DNA of 64,000 nucleotides, from the NCBI GenBank assembly GCA_002336245.1, contig DDDG01000023.1:62001-126000 (forward strand). Direction: 5' to 3'. How positions within the stretch are numbered: the stretch's first letter is position 1; every line of letters starts with the position of its first letter. Positions 35,857 through 44,906 of this stretch are shown piece by piece. The position numbers were made by a program, and so were the translations under genes. The notes beneath the pieces are model-generated. The model did no database searches. It was given only the letters and a program-made list of their open reading frames with translations, and was not told the origin of the DNA. Source of the DNA: Flavobacteriales bacterium UBA1986. Lineage in GTDB: Bacteria; Bacteroidota; Bacteroidia; Flavobacteriales_G; Salibacteraceae.

Positions 35857-38439
35857 ATGGAAGCCAATTTTTCTCCACGTGTAAAAGATGTGATTTCGTA
35901 CAGCCGCGAAGAGGCTCTTCGGTTGGGTCATGACTACATTGGAACCGAGCACTTTTTGCTCGGAATCATACGTGACGGCGACGGTTTGGCTGTTCGTATT
36001 CTGAAAAATCTAAATGTCAATTTAGATGAACTTCGGAAATATATTGAGCAAAGTATTTCTCCTGGAACGAACATAAAGGCCTCTGGAAATTTAGGAAACA
36101 TCCCATTGGTTAAGCAGGCTGAGAAAACCCTCAAAGTGACTTATTTGGAAGCCAAATTGTTTAAAAATTCCATCATCGGAACGGAGCATTTACTCCTGTC
36201 CATTTTAAAGGATGAAAATAATGTCGGCTCTCAAGCTCTATTGACATATAATGTAGACTATAACCTAGTAAAAGAAGAATTAGAAAGCATGCTTGCAGAA
36301 TCAGACAACGAAGAAGATACTTTCCGCGCCGAAATGCCGGGAAGTACTGCAGACGATGACGACTTCCCACAGGAAGGAAACCGACCAGGTTCTCCAGATG
36401 GAGGTTCCAAAAAAGGTTCCGGAATAAAATCAAAAACCCCAGTACTCGACAACTTTGGTCGCGACCTAACTAAAATGGCCGAAGATGAAAAGCTGGATCC
36501 CATTGTAGGGCGTGAAAACGAAATCGAACGGGTTTCTCAGATCTTAAGTCGACGAAAGAAGAACAACCCCATCTTAATAGGTGAACCGGGCGTTGGTAAA
36601 TCAGCCATCGCAGAAGGACTTGCTCTACGCATCATACAAAAGAAAGTTTCACGTGTGCTTTTTAATAAGCGCGTGGTTACCCTCGACCTTGCTTCTTTAG
36701 TAGCTGGAACAAAATACCGCGGACAGTTTGAAGAGCGTATGAAAGCTGTGATGGGCGAGCTTGAAAAAGCTCCAGATGTCATCTTGTTCATCGACGAGAT
36801 TCACACCATTGTTGGCGCAGGAGGTGCATCTGGATCACTGGATGCCTCGAACATGTTTAAACCAGCACTGGCCAGGGGTGAAATTCAATGTATTGGTGCC
36901 ACTACTTTAGATGAATACCGAACCAACATTGAAAAAGACGGAGCACTCGAGCGACGTTTCCAAAAAGTTTTGGTTGAGCCTACTTCAGTTGAGGAAACTG
37001 AAATCATTCTACACAACATTAAAGGCAAGTACGAAGAGCATCACAACGTAGATTACACCGATGCGGCCATTCATGCTTGTGTTAAATTAACGGAGCGGTA
37101 CATCACTGATCGCTTTCTTCCAGATAAGGCCATTGACGCACTCGATGAAGCCGGATCAAGGGTTCACATTAAGAACATCAAGGTTCCAAAAGAAATTGAG
37201 GAAATTGAGAAGAAAATCGAAGACATTAAGGTTGAAAAGAACAAAGTCGTTCGATCACAGAAATACGAAGAAGCTGCAAAGCTCCGCGACACAGAGCGCA
37301 AACTGATTGAAGAATTAGATGGAGCTAAGGTTCGCTGGGAAGAGGAAACCAAAAATCACCGTGAAGAAGTTTCAGAAGACAACGTCGCTGAAGTTGTCGC
37401 AATGATGACGGGTGTTCCTGTTCAAAGGATTGCTGAAAAAGAGAGCGATCGCCTGGTGAATATGTACGACACCATAAAAGATACCATTGTTGGACAGGAC
37501 GAAGCCATTAAAAAAGTGGTGAAGGCAATCCAAAGAAATCGCGCTGGACTTAAAGATCCTAGTAAGCCAATTGGTTCTTTCATCTTCCTAGGCCCTACTG
37601 GGGTTGGGAAAACTCAACTCGCAAAAGAACTTACCAAGTTTCTCTTCAACAAAGAAGACAACTTGATTCGCATCGACATGAGCGAGTACATGGAAAAGTT
37701 TGCCATCTCACGTCTGATCGGAGCTCCTCCCGGATATGTAGGTTATGAAGAAGGCGGACAGCTAACTGAGAAAGTACGCCGGAAACCTTATTCCGTAATC
37801 CTTTTGGATGAGATTGAAAAAGCGCATCCCGATGTGTTTAACCTTCTCCTTCAAATTCTCGATGATGGTGTTGCAACGGATAGCCTAGGAAGAAAAATAG
37901 ACTTTAGAAATACTATCGTCATCATGACTTCCAACATCGGATCTCGTCAGCTGCAAGACTTTGGTCAAGGCGTCGGATTCACTACTTCCGCAAAGGAAGG
38001 TGCTCAAGATGAATACGCCAAAGGTGTTATTGAAAGTGCGCTCAAAAAGGCTTTTGCACCTGAATTCTTAAACAGGATTGATGATGTCGTTCTCTTCAAT
38101 TCATTGAAGAAAGAGCACATCCATGAGATCATCGACATTGAGTTGAAGTATCTACTCGGTAGAATCGAAGAAATGGGCTTCAAGCTCAGCTTAAGTGATG
38201 AAGCGAAAGATTTTGTTGCGGATAAAGGCTACGATGCGCGTTACGGTGCTCGTCCTTTAAAACGTGCCATTCAAAAGTACCTCGAGGATGTGATTGCTGA
38301 AGAAATGATCAATTCCAAACTCGAAGAAGGCACTGAGTTGGTTGCCGTATTGAACGCTGAAAAGGATGGCATTCAAGTGACTGTTAAAAAAGCTCGCAAG
38401 GCCGCTGCCTCAAAAGGAAAGAAGAAAACTGAAGATTAA
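35857..38439 (+). CDS. clpC: ATP-dependent Clp protease ATP-binding subunit ClpC
   Basis: An 860-residue AAA+ unfoldase. Two Clp_N repeats occupy residues 1-145 (SREEALRLGHDYIGTEHFLL, then LFKNSIIGTEHLLL). An acidic Gly-rich linker (about 150-185) leads to the first AAA+ domain with GEPGVGKS near 243 and the Walker B LFIDEIHTI. The middle region has a UVR motif (SQKYEEAAKLRDTERKL). The second AAA+ domain has GPTGVGKT near 579 and a D2-small domain at the end. It feeds substrates to ClpP, not encoded here. Its stop codon directly abuts that of recQ on the other strand. Confidence 0.96.
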   Translation: MEANFSPRVKDVISYSREEALRLGHDYIGTEHFLLGIIRDGDGLAVRILKNLNVNLDELRKYIEQSISPGTNIKASGNLGNIPLVKQAEKTLKVTYLEAKLFKNSIIGTEHLLLSILKDENNVGSQALLTYNVDYNLVKEELESMLAESDNEEDTFRAEMPGSTADDDDFPQEGNRPGSPDGGSKKGSGIKSKTPVLDNFGRDLTKMAEDEKLDPIVGRENEIERVSQILSRRKKNNPILIGEPGVGKSAIAEGLALRIIQKKVSRVLFNKRVVTLDLASLVAGTKYRGQFEERMKAVMGELEKAPDVILFIDEIHTIVGAGGASGSLDASNMFKPALARGEIQCIGATTLDEYRTNIEKDGALERRFQKVLVEPTSVEETEIILHNIKGKYEEHHNVDYTDAAIHACVKLTERYITDRFLPDKAIDALDEAGSRVHIKNIKVPKEIEEIEKKIEDIKVEKNKVVRSQKYEEAAKLRDTERKLIEELDGAKVRWEEETKNHREEVSEDNVAEVVAMMTGVPVQRIAEKESDRLVNMYDTIKDTIVGQDEAIKKVVKAIQRNRAGLKDPSKPIGSFIFLGPTGVGKTQLAKELTKFLFNKEDNLIRIDMSEYMEKFAISRLIGAPPGYVGYEEGGQLTEKVRRKPYSVILLDEIEKAHPDVFNLLLQILDDGVATDSLGRKIDFRNTIVIMTSNIGSRQLQDFGQGVGFTTSAKEGAQDEYAKGVIESALKKAFAPEFLNRIDDVVLFNSLKKEHIHEIIDIELKYLLGRIEEMGFKLSLSDEAKDFVADKGYDARYGARPLKRAIQKYLEDVIAEEMINSKLEEGTELVAVLNAEKDGIQVTVKKARKAAASKGKKKTED

Positions 38440-40644
38440 TTAGTTGGCGACTTCGGAGAGGAACTTTATGCGCATCAGGCGAAGTTCCTCTTCGGAATAG
38501 TCATCTTCACCCAATTCTTCTACTGCTTCATCAATGGAATCTGATTCAGCCTCCATGAAGTATTCAAACACTTCTTCCTGCTTGTCTTCATCGATTTCAC
38601 GATCGATGTAATACTTAATGTCCACTTTGGTTCCTGAATACACAATCTCTTCGATCTTATCGATGAGCTCGTCCATTTCTATTCCCTTATTACCTGCTAT
38701 TTCATCCAAGCTAATTTTACGATCGATGCTCTGAATGATGTATATCTTCTTGCCAGATTTATTGGCTACTGATTTTACAACGTAGTCATCTGGGCGTTCA
38801 ATCTCATTTTCCTCAACGTACTTGGCAATCAATTCAATGAAAGGCTTCCCATATTTGGCAGCCTTCCCTCCTCCTACTCCAACAATATTCATCAACTCCT
38901 CCTTATTCACAGGATAGCGCATGGCCATCTCTTGCATAGAAGGATCTTGAAAAATCGCAAAAGGTGGCACGTTATGACGATGAGCCATATCCTTTCTCAG
39001 ACCCTTGAGCATTTGAAAGAGGTTTTCATCAGCCACCGCACCAGCACTTGCATTTTCTTTGGTGATGATGCTGTCGTCGATGATTTTATCGTAGTCGCGA
39101 TCGAGAGAAATCATGAAAGATCTTGGCTCCTTTAGAAAGGCATGACCTTCGGCCGTTACTTTCAAAAGACCATAAGTTTCAATCTCCTTTTCAATCAGTT
39201 TAGCTACCGTGGTTTGACGAATGATTGACATCCAATAATTTCGATCTTTCTCGGCGCCTTTTCCAAAAGACTCAATCGCTGAATGACCATAAGAATTGAT
39301 CTCTTGAGATTTTTTTCCTTGCAAGACACCGATGATGTATTTGGCTTTAAATTGTTCTTTCAATTCCAGAATACATTTCAGCACCAATAAAATGTCGTCT
39401 TTGCCTTCAACCTGAGGCTTCGGATTTACGGCATTGTCGTCCATATTGGCACCTTCACCGTTCTTCTCATCGAAGCTTTCACCGAAGTAGTGCAAGAGAA
39501 ATTTCCGTCGAGACATATTCGTCTCGGCATAAGCCACTACTTCCTCAAGAAGTTGACGTCCAATTTCTTGCTCCGCAACAGGCTTACCCTGCATGAACTT
39601 CTCAAGCTTTTCAATGTCTTTGTAGTCGTAAAAAGCAAGGCAGTGTCCCTCACCTCCATCGCGACCGGCACGTCCAGTTTCTTGGTAGTAACCTTCCAAA
39701 CTTTTAGGAATGTCGTAGTGCACAACGAATCGAACATCTGGCTTATCAATCCCCATCCCGAATGCAATGGTTGCCACAATAACATCTGCCTCTTCCATCA
39801 GAAACATATCCTGATTCCTGCTTCGAGTAGATGCATCAAAACCGGCGTGGTACGGAAGCGCCTTAATTCCATTTACAACTAGAGTTTCCGCTATCTCTTC
39901 CACTTTTTTCCTGGAAAGACAATAGATGATGCCTGATTTCCCTGAGCGTTCTTTGATGAACCTAATCAAATGTTTGGGTGCGTCGATTTTTGGACGTACC
40001 TCGTAAAATAAGTTTGGTCGATTGAATGATGCTTTGAAGACCATCGCATCCGACATTCCAAGATTTTTCTGAATATCTCCTTGAACCTTTGGAGTTGCAG
40101 TGGCCGTAAGAGCCATTACAGGAATATTGTCGCCAATACCCCTAATCATTTGCTTGATGCGTCGGTATTCGGGACGGAAATCATGTCCCCATTCAGAAAT
40201 ACAATGCGCCTCATCTACAGCTACGAATGAAATGACAATTCCTTTGAAGAAGTCTATGTTCTCTTGCTTCGTGAGGGATTCTGGAGCCACATAAAGCAGC
40301 TTGGTTTTTTTGGCAACTATGTCTTCACGTACCTTGTTCGCCTCCGTTTTGGAAAGGGATGAATTGAGGAAATGTGCCACGGAATCATCTTCGCTGAAGC
40401 CACGAATGGAATCAACCTGATTCTTCATTAAGGCGATGAGAGGAGAGATAATGATGGCGGTTCCTTCCGATATCAATGCTGGAAGCTGGTAACACATACT
40501 CTTGCCCCCCCCAGTAGGCATTATGACAAATGTGTCCTTTCCATTTAGAAGGTTTTCTATGATTTTTTCTTGGTCTCCTTTAAAGGAGTTAAAGCCAAAA
40601 AAGCGCTTTAATGCGCTTTGAGTAAATAATGTATCCGCCTGCAT
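38440..40644 (-). CDS. recQ: ATP-dependent DNA helicase RecQ
   Basis: A 734-residue helicase. Walker A is MPTGGGKS (42-49), motif II DEAH (144-147, in VDEAHCISEWGHDFRP), motif VI QETGRAGRDG. RQC-like and HRDC-like regions follow. Where classical RecQ binds zinc with four Cys, this protein has MSRRKFLLHYFGESF and NGEGANMDDN (378-404) with none of the Cys. I recall the same replacement in other Bacteroidetes RecQ proteins, so it is a lineage trait and not a defect. It unwinds DNA in recombination and repair. It ends with an acidic tail. Confidence 0.93.
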   Translation of the reverse strand: MQADTLFTQSALKRFFGFNSFKGDQEKIIENLLNGKDTFVIMPTGGGKSMCYQLPALISEGTAIIISPLIALMKNQVDSIRGFSEDDSVAHFLNSSLSKTEANKVREDIVAKKTKLLYVAPESLTKQENIDFFKGIVISFVAVDEAHCISEWGHDFRPEYRRIKQMIRGIGDNIPVMALTATATPKVQGDIQKNLGMSDAMVFKASFNRPNLFYEVRPKIDAPKHLIRFIKERSGKSGIIYCLSRKKVEEIAETLVVNGIKALPYHAGFDASTRSRNQDMFLMEEADVIVATIAFGMGIDKPDVRFVVHYDIPKSLEGYYQETGRAGRDGGEGHCLAFYDYKDIEKLEKFMQGKPVAEQEIGRQLLEEVVAYAETNMSRRKFLLHYFGESFDEKNGEGANMDDNAVNPKPQVEGKDDILLVLKCILELKEQFKAKYIIGVLQGKKSQEINSYGHSAIESFGKGAEKDRNYWMSIIRQTTVAKLIEKEIETYGLLKVTAEGHAFLKEPRSFMISLDRDYDKIIDDSIITKENASAGAVADENLFQMLKGLRKDMAHRHNVPPFAIFQDPSMQEMAMRYPVNKEELMNIVGVGGGKAAKYGKPFIELIAKYVEENEIERPDDYVVKSVANKSGKKIYIIQSIDRKISLDEIAGNKGIEMDELIDKIEEIVYSGTKVDIKYYIDREIDEDKQEEVFEYFMEAESDSIDEAVEELGEDDYSEEELRLMRIKFLSEVAN

Positions 40645-40735
40645 CTCTTGGATTCAGCTATTTTTGCTTCCTTAAAGATAGTACAAAACTTAGGGAAGAA
40701 ACAAGCATCTTAGCTGAAAATAAAGCCATCGTTAA

Positions 40736-41695
40736 ATGATTGACATCCTCGCATCCGCAAGCCGAACATTGAGAATTGAACGGGATTCCATAGGTGGTCT
40801 TATTGAACAATTGGACGCATCCTTTACTGCCGCTGTTCTGGCCATACACGAATCGAATGGCCGCGTGGTGATTACCGGTATAGGGAAGAGTGCAAACATT
40901 TCACAAAAAATTGTTGCCACACTAAACTCCACCGGCACTCCTGCAATCTTCATGCATGCGGCCGATGCCATACATGGCGATTTGGGGAACGTTCAAAAAG
41001 ACGATGTTGTTATCTGCATATCGAACTCTGGAAACACCGAAGAAATAAAAGCGCTGGTTCCTCTCATCAAGCAATTAAAGAATCCATTGGTTGCCATTAC
41101 TGGAAATGTCGATTCGTTCCTCGGCCGAGAATCGGATTACTGTTTGAACGCTGCCATCGAGCAAGAAGCATGTCCAAACAACCTCGCTCCTACTTCAAGC
41201 ACAACGGCTCAATTGGCCCTTGGGGATGCAATTGCAGTTTGTCTTTTAGAATTAAAGGATTTTGGAGCCGAAGATTTTGCTCGCTTTCATCCTGGAGGAA
41301 GTTTGGGCAAAAAGCTCTACACAACAGTTGCTGATCTCATTAAAGACCAAAAAGCGCCTTCAGTTCAAAAAAATCAGACCGTTGAAGAGGCCATCATCGA
41401 GATTTCTGCGAAAAGACTTGGGGCTTGCGCTGTCTTAGAAAATCAGGAATTGCTCGGAATCATCACGGATGGTGATTTGAGAAGAATTCTGGAAAAAGAA
41501 CATGACTTTAGGCAGCTGAAAGCCTCAGAAATTATGAGCTCAAACCCTAAATCAATTACTTCGGTTGAACTGGCTTCGAAGGCAATGGAGCTCATGGAAA
41601 TGAACAGCATCAGTCAATTGGTTGTTACCGAAGACGGACGTTTTGTTGGCATGATTCACTTGCACGACATTCTCCGAGAAGGTATTGGAAGCTGA
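40736..41695 (+). CDS. kdsD: KpsF/GutQ family sugar-phosphate isomerase (arabinose-5-phosphate isomerase)
   Basis: A 319-residue enzyme with an N-terminal SIS domain (GIGKSANISQKIVATLNSTG, HAADAIHGDLG, SNSGNTEEIKALVP) and two C-terminal CBS domains (LLGIITDGDLRRIL, then GRFVGMIHLHDILREG). It converts ribulose 5-phosphate to arabinose 5-phosphate, the first step to Kdo in lipopolysaccharide. No other Kdo gene is adjacent. It diverges from recQ. The 3' end contains the promoter elements of the next gene. Confidence 0.93.
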   Translation: MIDILASASRTLRIERDSIGGLIEQLDASFTAAVLAIHESNGRVVITGIGKSANISQKIVATLNSTGTPAIFMHAADAIHGDLGNVQKDDVVICISNSGNTEEIKALVPLIKQLKNPLVAITGNVDSFLGRESDYCLNAAIEQEACPNNLAPTSSTTAQLALGDAIAVCLLELKDFGAEDFARFHPGGSLGKKLYTTVADLIKDQKAPSVQKNQTVEEAIIEISAKRLGACAVLENQELLGIITDGDLRRILEKEHDFRQLKASEIMSSNPKSITSVELASKAMELMEMNSISQLVVTEDGRFVGMIHLHDILREGIGS

Positions 41696-41716
41696 GAGCT
41701 CTAATTTGTAAGTTTG
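41685..41716 (+). promoter_or_regulatory. Bacteroidetes-type promoter for the DUF6580 gene
   Basis: TTG at 41685-41687, inside the end of kdsD, and TAAGTTTG at 41709-41716 with a 21-base spacer, 18 bases before the ATG at 41735. Confidence 0.5.
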
Positions 41717-41734
41717 CACACTTAATAAAGAACT

Positions 41735-42277
41735 ATGTCACGGAAACTCATCGTCATCGCAGGACTTATTTTATTGGCTGGATTGAGTCGTTTGATCCCC
41801 CATCCATATAATTTCACGGCGATTGGAGCAATGGCTCTCTTTGGTGGAGCTGTCATTAAACCTCGATCACTCGCCTTCTTAATTCCAATGGCGGCGATGT
41901 TTCTTACCGACCTTCTGATTGGCTTTCATGCAAATATGACGGCCGTTTATTTGAGTTTCGCTTTGATGGCTATCATAGGGATGACAGTTGTTAGCAAACG
42001 AAGTGTTGGACGCATTATCACTGGCTCACTCCTCAGCTCACTTCTATTTTTCCTCATCACCAATCTAGCAGTATGGTTTGGAAACCCTGCTTATCCTCAA
42101 GATTTGAACGGATTGATGATGTCTTACGCCATGGCATTGCCGTTTTACGAAAGCAGTATTTTCGGAAACTTGGCCTTGAACTCTATAATGGGAAACCTTT
42201 TTTACAGCGGCATCTTATTTACCGCATACGCTTGGCTCGAAAGCAAACTGCCAGAGCCTATTTGTCAGAGAGCTTAA
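41735..42277 (+). CDS. DUF6580 family membrane protein, possible transport component
   Basis: A 180-residue protein with five or six hydrophobic segments and the family pattern: SRLIPHPYNFTAIGAMALFGG, FLIPMAAMFLTDLLIG, then TNLAVWFGNPAYPQDLNGL and YAMALPFYESSIFGNL. Such proteins resemble substrate-binding components of ECF-type importers, but no energising genes are near, so transport is an inference. The 3' end overlaps that of the convergent gene by 20 bases. Confidence 0.8.
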   Translation: MSRKLIVIAGLILLAGLSRLIPHPYNFTAIGAMALFGGAVIKPRSLAFLIPMAAMFLTDLLIGFHANMTAVYLSFALMAIIGMTVVSKRSVGRIITGSLLSSLLFFLITNLAVWFGNPAYPQDLNGLMMSYAMALPFYESSIFGNLALNSIMGNLFYSGILFTAYAWLESKLPEPICQRA

Positions 42278-43580
42278 TAACAGTTTCCTTATCCCAAACA
42301 AACTTTGAGGCCGATTCTCCATTTTTAAAGAAGAACTCACCACCCCAGTTGTACTTCACAAATTCGTAGAGGTATCCTTTACCTTCAGACACCACGATTC
42401 GCTTCGTTATCACTCGGTTGTTCATTTGAATAATCTCTTCAGTCACTCCCTCTGGATAAACTTTTGCGAGCTCATTGATGAATTCCTCGCTCTTCTTATC
42501 CATTAAGTCGAGCTTCTCCTTGCCACTTGCAATGCCAGCCATCTCAAAAGCTTTCATTGAATCGCGTTCGGCTTGCAAGGCTTGCTCGTTGGCCTCTCGT
42601 GCTTGTCGCTCTGCCAACTCCAATTCACTCTTCAGCTTAGCAGCCTCTTCCCTTGCGGTCTTTTCTTTCTCCTGACGTATTGAGTCTTCCTCAGCTCTCA
42701 TATCTGCAATGTCGGCAGCAGCTTGAAGTCGTACTTCATCACGTCTTCTATTGATTTCTTTGAGCAGACGATCAACTTCAATTGAAGGGTAAGATTCACT
42801 CGGCTTCAATGCCAAGGCACCTTGCATTTTTGAAAGAGCTGTTTCTAAGTCATCACTTCCCTCAGCATCTTTAGCCTCTCCAAGCAACTGACGATAGGCC
42901 TCATTGGTTGCAATGATGTCTTTCACTTCTTCGATGCTCATACGCACACCATCTTCACCTTTAACTGCGTAAGCTTCTTCATACTTCTTTAAAGATTGTT
43001 CAAACTCTCCAGCCTTCTGAAGATTCTGTGCATCTTTTAAAATCAACTCAAAGTTCTTGATTTGCTCAGCCAAGAATTTCTCTTGATCCTTTCGTAGTTT
43101 TTTTACTTCCTTTTCAAGGGCATCAACCGCAGGCTTCACCGATCGTATGTAAGCATAATCCCATCCGAAATTGCCTTCGTCTTCTTCGTAAAACATACGT
43201 GCGACTGGCTTATCTAATGCGGAGAGATCTATTTGTTCAATATCCCTGAAGAGCGAAACTTCCCAACCCCCAAACTCATGACCCCAACGCTTGTGGTCTT
43301 CTGGCACTTCTCTGGTATCGATTTCTATGATTTTCGCAACATAGCCTTTCTTCTCAAAACGAATGGTGTACAGATGCTCGTAGCTCAAATCGAACTTGAA
43401 TTTCCCTTTCTGATTGGTCTCTGCCGTGACTACCCGGATTCCGTTTTCTTCGACGAGTACTCGAGCATATTCCAAATCCCCTCCTCCATCTTCACGCACA
43501 AAACCATCAATAACTACTGGTTTCTGAGCAAAACTCGAAAGTGAAATACCTATGAAAAGAAGAAGTAGCTGCGCTTTCAA
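42258..43580 (-). CDS. Exported coiled-coil protein with carboxypeptidase-regulatory-like domain (paralogue 2)
   Basis: A 440-residue protein. A signal peptide (about 1-18) is followed by a beta-sandwich of the carboxypeptidase-regulatory type (VIDGFVREDGGGDLEYARVLV, then GKFKFDLSYEHLYTIRFEKKGYV), the phrase IDTREVPEDHKRWGHEFGG, TPR-like pairs (AGEFEQSLKKYEEAYAV), a long Glu/Ala-rich coiled coil (about 290-360) and a terminal domain VVSEGKGYLYEFVKYNWGGEFFFKNG. The next gene on this strand is a paralogue with the same order and the same end motif. No T9SS tail. The function is unknown; an envelope-structural or assembly role is plausible. Confidence 0.75.
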   Translation of the reverse strand: MKAQLLLLFIGISLSSFAQKPVVIDGFVREDGGGDLEYARVLVEENGIRVVTAETNQKGKFKFDLSYEHLYTIRFEKKGYVAKIIEIDTREVPEDHKRWGHEFGGWEVSLFRDIEQIDLSALDKPVARMFYEEDEGNFGWDYAYIRSVKPAVDALEKEVKKLRKDQEKFLAEQIKNFELILKDAQNLQKAGEFEQSLKKYEEAYAVKGEDGVRMSIEEVKDIIATNEAYRQLLGEAKDAEGSDDLETALSKMQGALALKPSESYPSIEVDRLLKEINRRRDEVRLQAAADIADMRAEEDSIRQEKEKTAREEAAKLKSELELAERQAREANEQALQAERDSMKAFEMAGIASGKEKLDLMDKKSEEFINELAKVYPEGVTEEIIQMNNRVITKRIVVSEGKGYLYEFVKYNWGGEFFFKNGESASKFVWDKETVIKLSDK

Positions 43581-44804
43581 TTAATACTGTTCTGTTTCCT
43601 TTTGCCAAATAAACTCGGTGGTTTGCTCTCCATTTTTCAGGAAGAATTCTCCACCCCACGAATGACGAATTTTTTTGTACTCAACACCAATGGTTCCTTG
43701 CACGATGATTCTGCGAGTTATGGTCTTGCCTCCTTCAGTTGTAACTTCTTCCGTCAAGCCCTGAGGGAATTTCTTGGCCAATTCACTTACAAAGGCGTTG
43801 TTGGCATCCACTTGAATGTTCTCAAGTGTATAATCTTTCGGGTCCTTTAGTTTCTTACCCGTGGTAGGCTTAGCCGAACCCAATTCATCCTTTCGATCCG
43901 CCACTTTTTGCAATTGAAGCTTTGGGTACATCTCTTCAGCAAACAGTTCCAAAGCCTTCGTGTAAGAATCTCTAGCTCGATCTAAATTATCGGCTTCGAG
44001 GGCATTGTCTCCCTGAAGTATGAGTAGGTCGTACCGCTTTTTGTTCTCGGCATAGGCCTTACGTTCTTTGTTGACTCTTACTATTTGGGATCTTGGATAT
44101 TCAGCATTGGGCTTAAATTTCTGCGCCTCCTTATAGTATTCAATGGCTGAGGCGTAATCTCGATTCTTAAATTCAATATCACCATCCCTAATGGCAGCCT
44201 CATAGTCTGCCTGCACTGATGCTTCTTCCTGCAATAGATCTTCAATCAATGCCTGATTCTGTTCTTGTATCGGCTCTAACTCCTTCGCACGTTTGCGGGT
44301 AAATTTCTTTTCGACGATAAAAAGGCGCGTCGTTGGGCTATAAACATAGCGTGCGACTGGTTTTTCATAAGCTTCTAAATTCATGCCCTCTACCTTTCGG
44401 AAAAGTCGCATTTGAAATCGACCCAGATCATAACCATACTCTTTGTCTTCGGCTGGCATGTCGCGCGTGTCGATTTCCAACTTCTTTGTCACGTAATCTG
44501 GTCTTGAGAATTCCAATAGATAATTTCCGCCAAAGGGTAGTTCCATGCTGGTTTTGCCAAGAGAGTCTGTCAGCATAGAGTCGATGGGGTTTCCGCTTTC
44601 GAATACTTTCACCTGAGCATTTCTTAATGGAGCATCGCCTTCAAGAAGTTCTGGACTAACCAATAGATTCTTAACGATTTGAGTGCTGTCGGCAAAGAAG
44701 AATTCTTTGAGGGATCGCTTCTTATTTTCCCCTTCTTCTTGACTAAAAAGTAGGTTTGGAATAACTAAAAATAGAATCAGTAAAAGGCTTTCGGCTTGTC
44801 TCAT
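43581..44804 (-). CDS. Exported protein with carboxypeptidase-regulatory-like domain and TPR-like repeats (paralogue 1)
   Basis: A protein of 407 residues from the ATG at 44802-44804, where the signal peptide begins (MRQAESLLLILFLVIPNLLFSQ); the frame extends upstream to 44870. It shares with its neighbour a beta-sandwich (LRNAQVKVFESGNPIDSML), the phrase IDTRDMPAEDKEYGYDLG, TPR-like repeats (NRDYASAIEYYKEAQKFKPNAEYP, NLDRARDSYTKALELF) and the end RHSWGGEFFLKNGEQTTEFIW. It stops at the base before its paralogue starts, so the pair is one transcript from tandem duplication. Confidence 0.75.
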   Translation of the reverse strand: MRQAESLLLILFLVIPNLLFSQEEGENKKRSLKEFFFADSTQIVKNLLVSPELLEGDAPLRNAQVKVFESGNPIDSMLTDSLGKTSMELPFGGNYLLEFSRPDYVTKKLEIDTRDMPAEDKEYGYDLGRFQMRLFRKVEGMNLEAYEKPVARYVYSPTTRLFIVEKKFTRKRAKELEPIQEQNQALIEDLLQEEASVQADYEAAIRDGDIEFKNRDYASAIEYYKEAQKFKPNAEYPRSQIVRVNKERKAYAENKKRYDLLILQGDNALEADNLDRARDSYTKALELFAEEMYPKLQLQKVADRKDELGSAKPTTGKKLKDPKDYTLENIQVDANNAFVSELAKKFPQGLTEEVTTEGGKTITRRIIVQGTIGVEYKKIRHSWGGEFFLKNGEQTTEFIWQKETEQY

Positions 44805-44906
44805 GGAATTTGCTGGTCGTCTAATTCGAACGAAAACAAAGTTATTTGCTTCCTTCGTCGGATAAATCAAATGAAAATTGAGTTTTTCACAAAGAACATT
44901 CCACGA

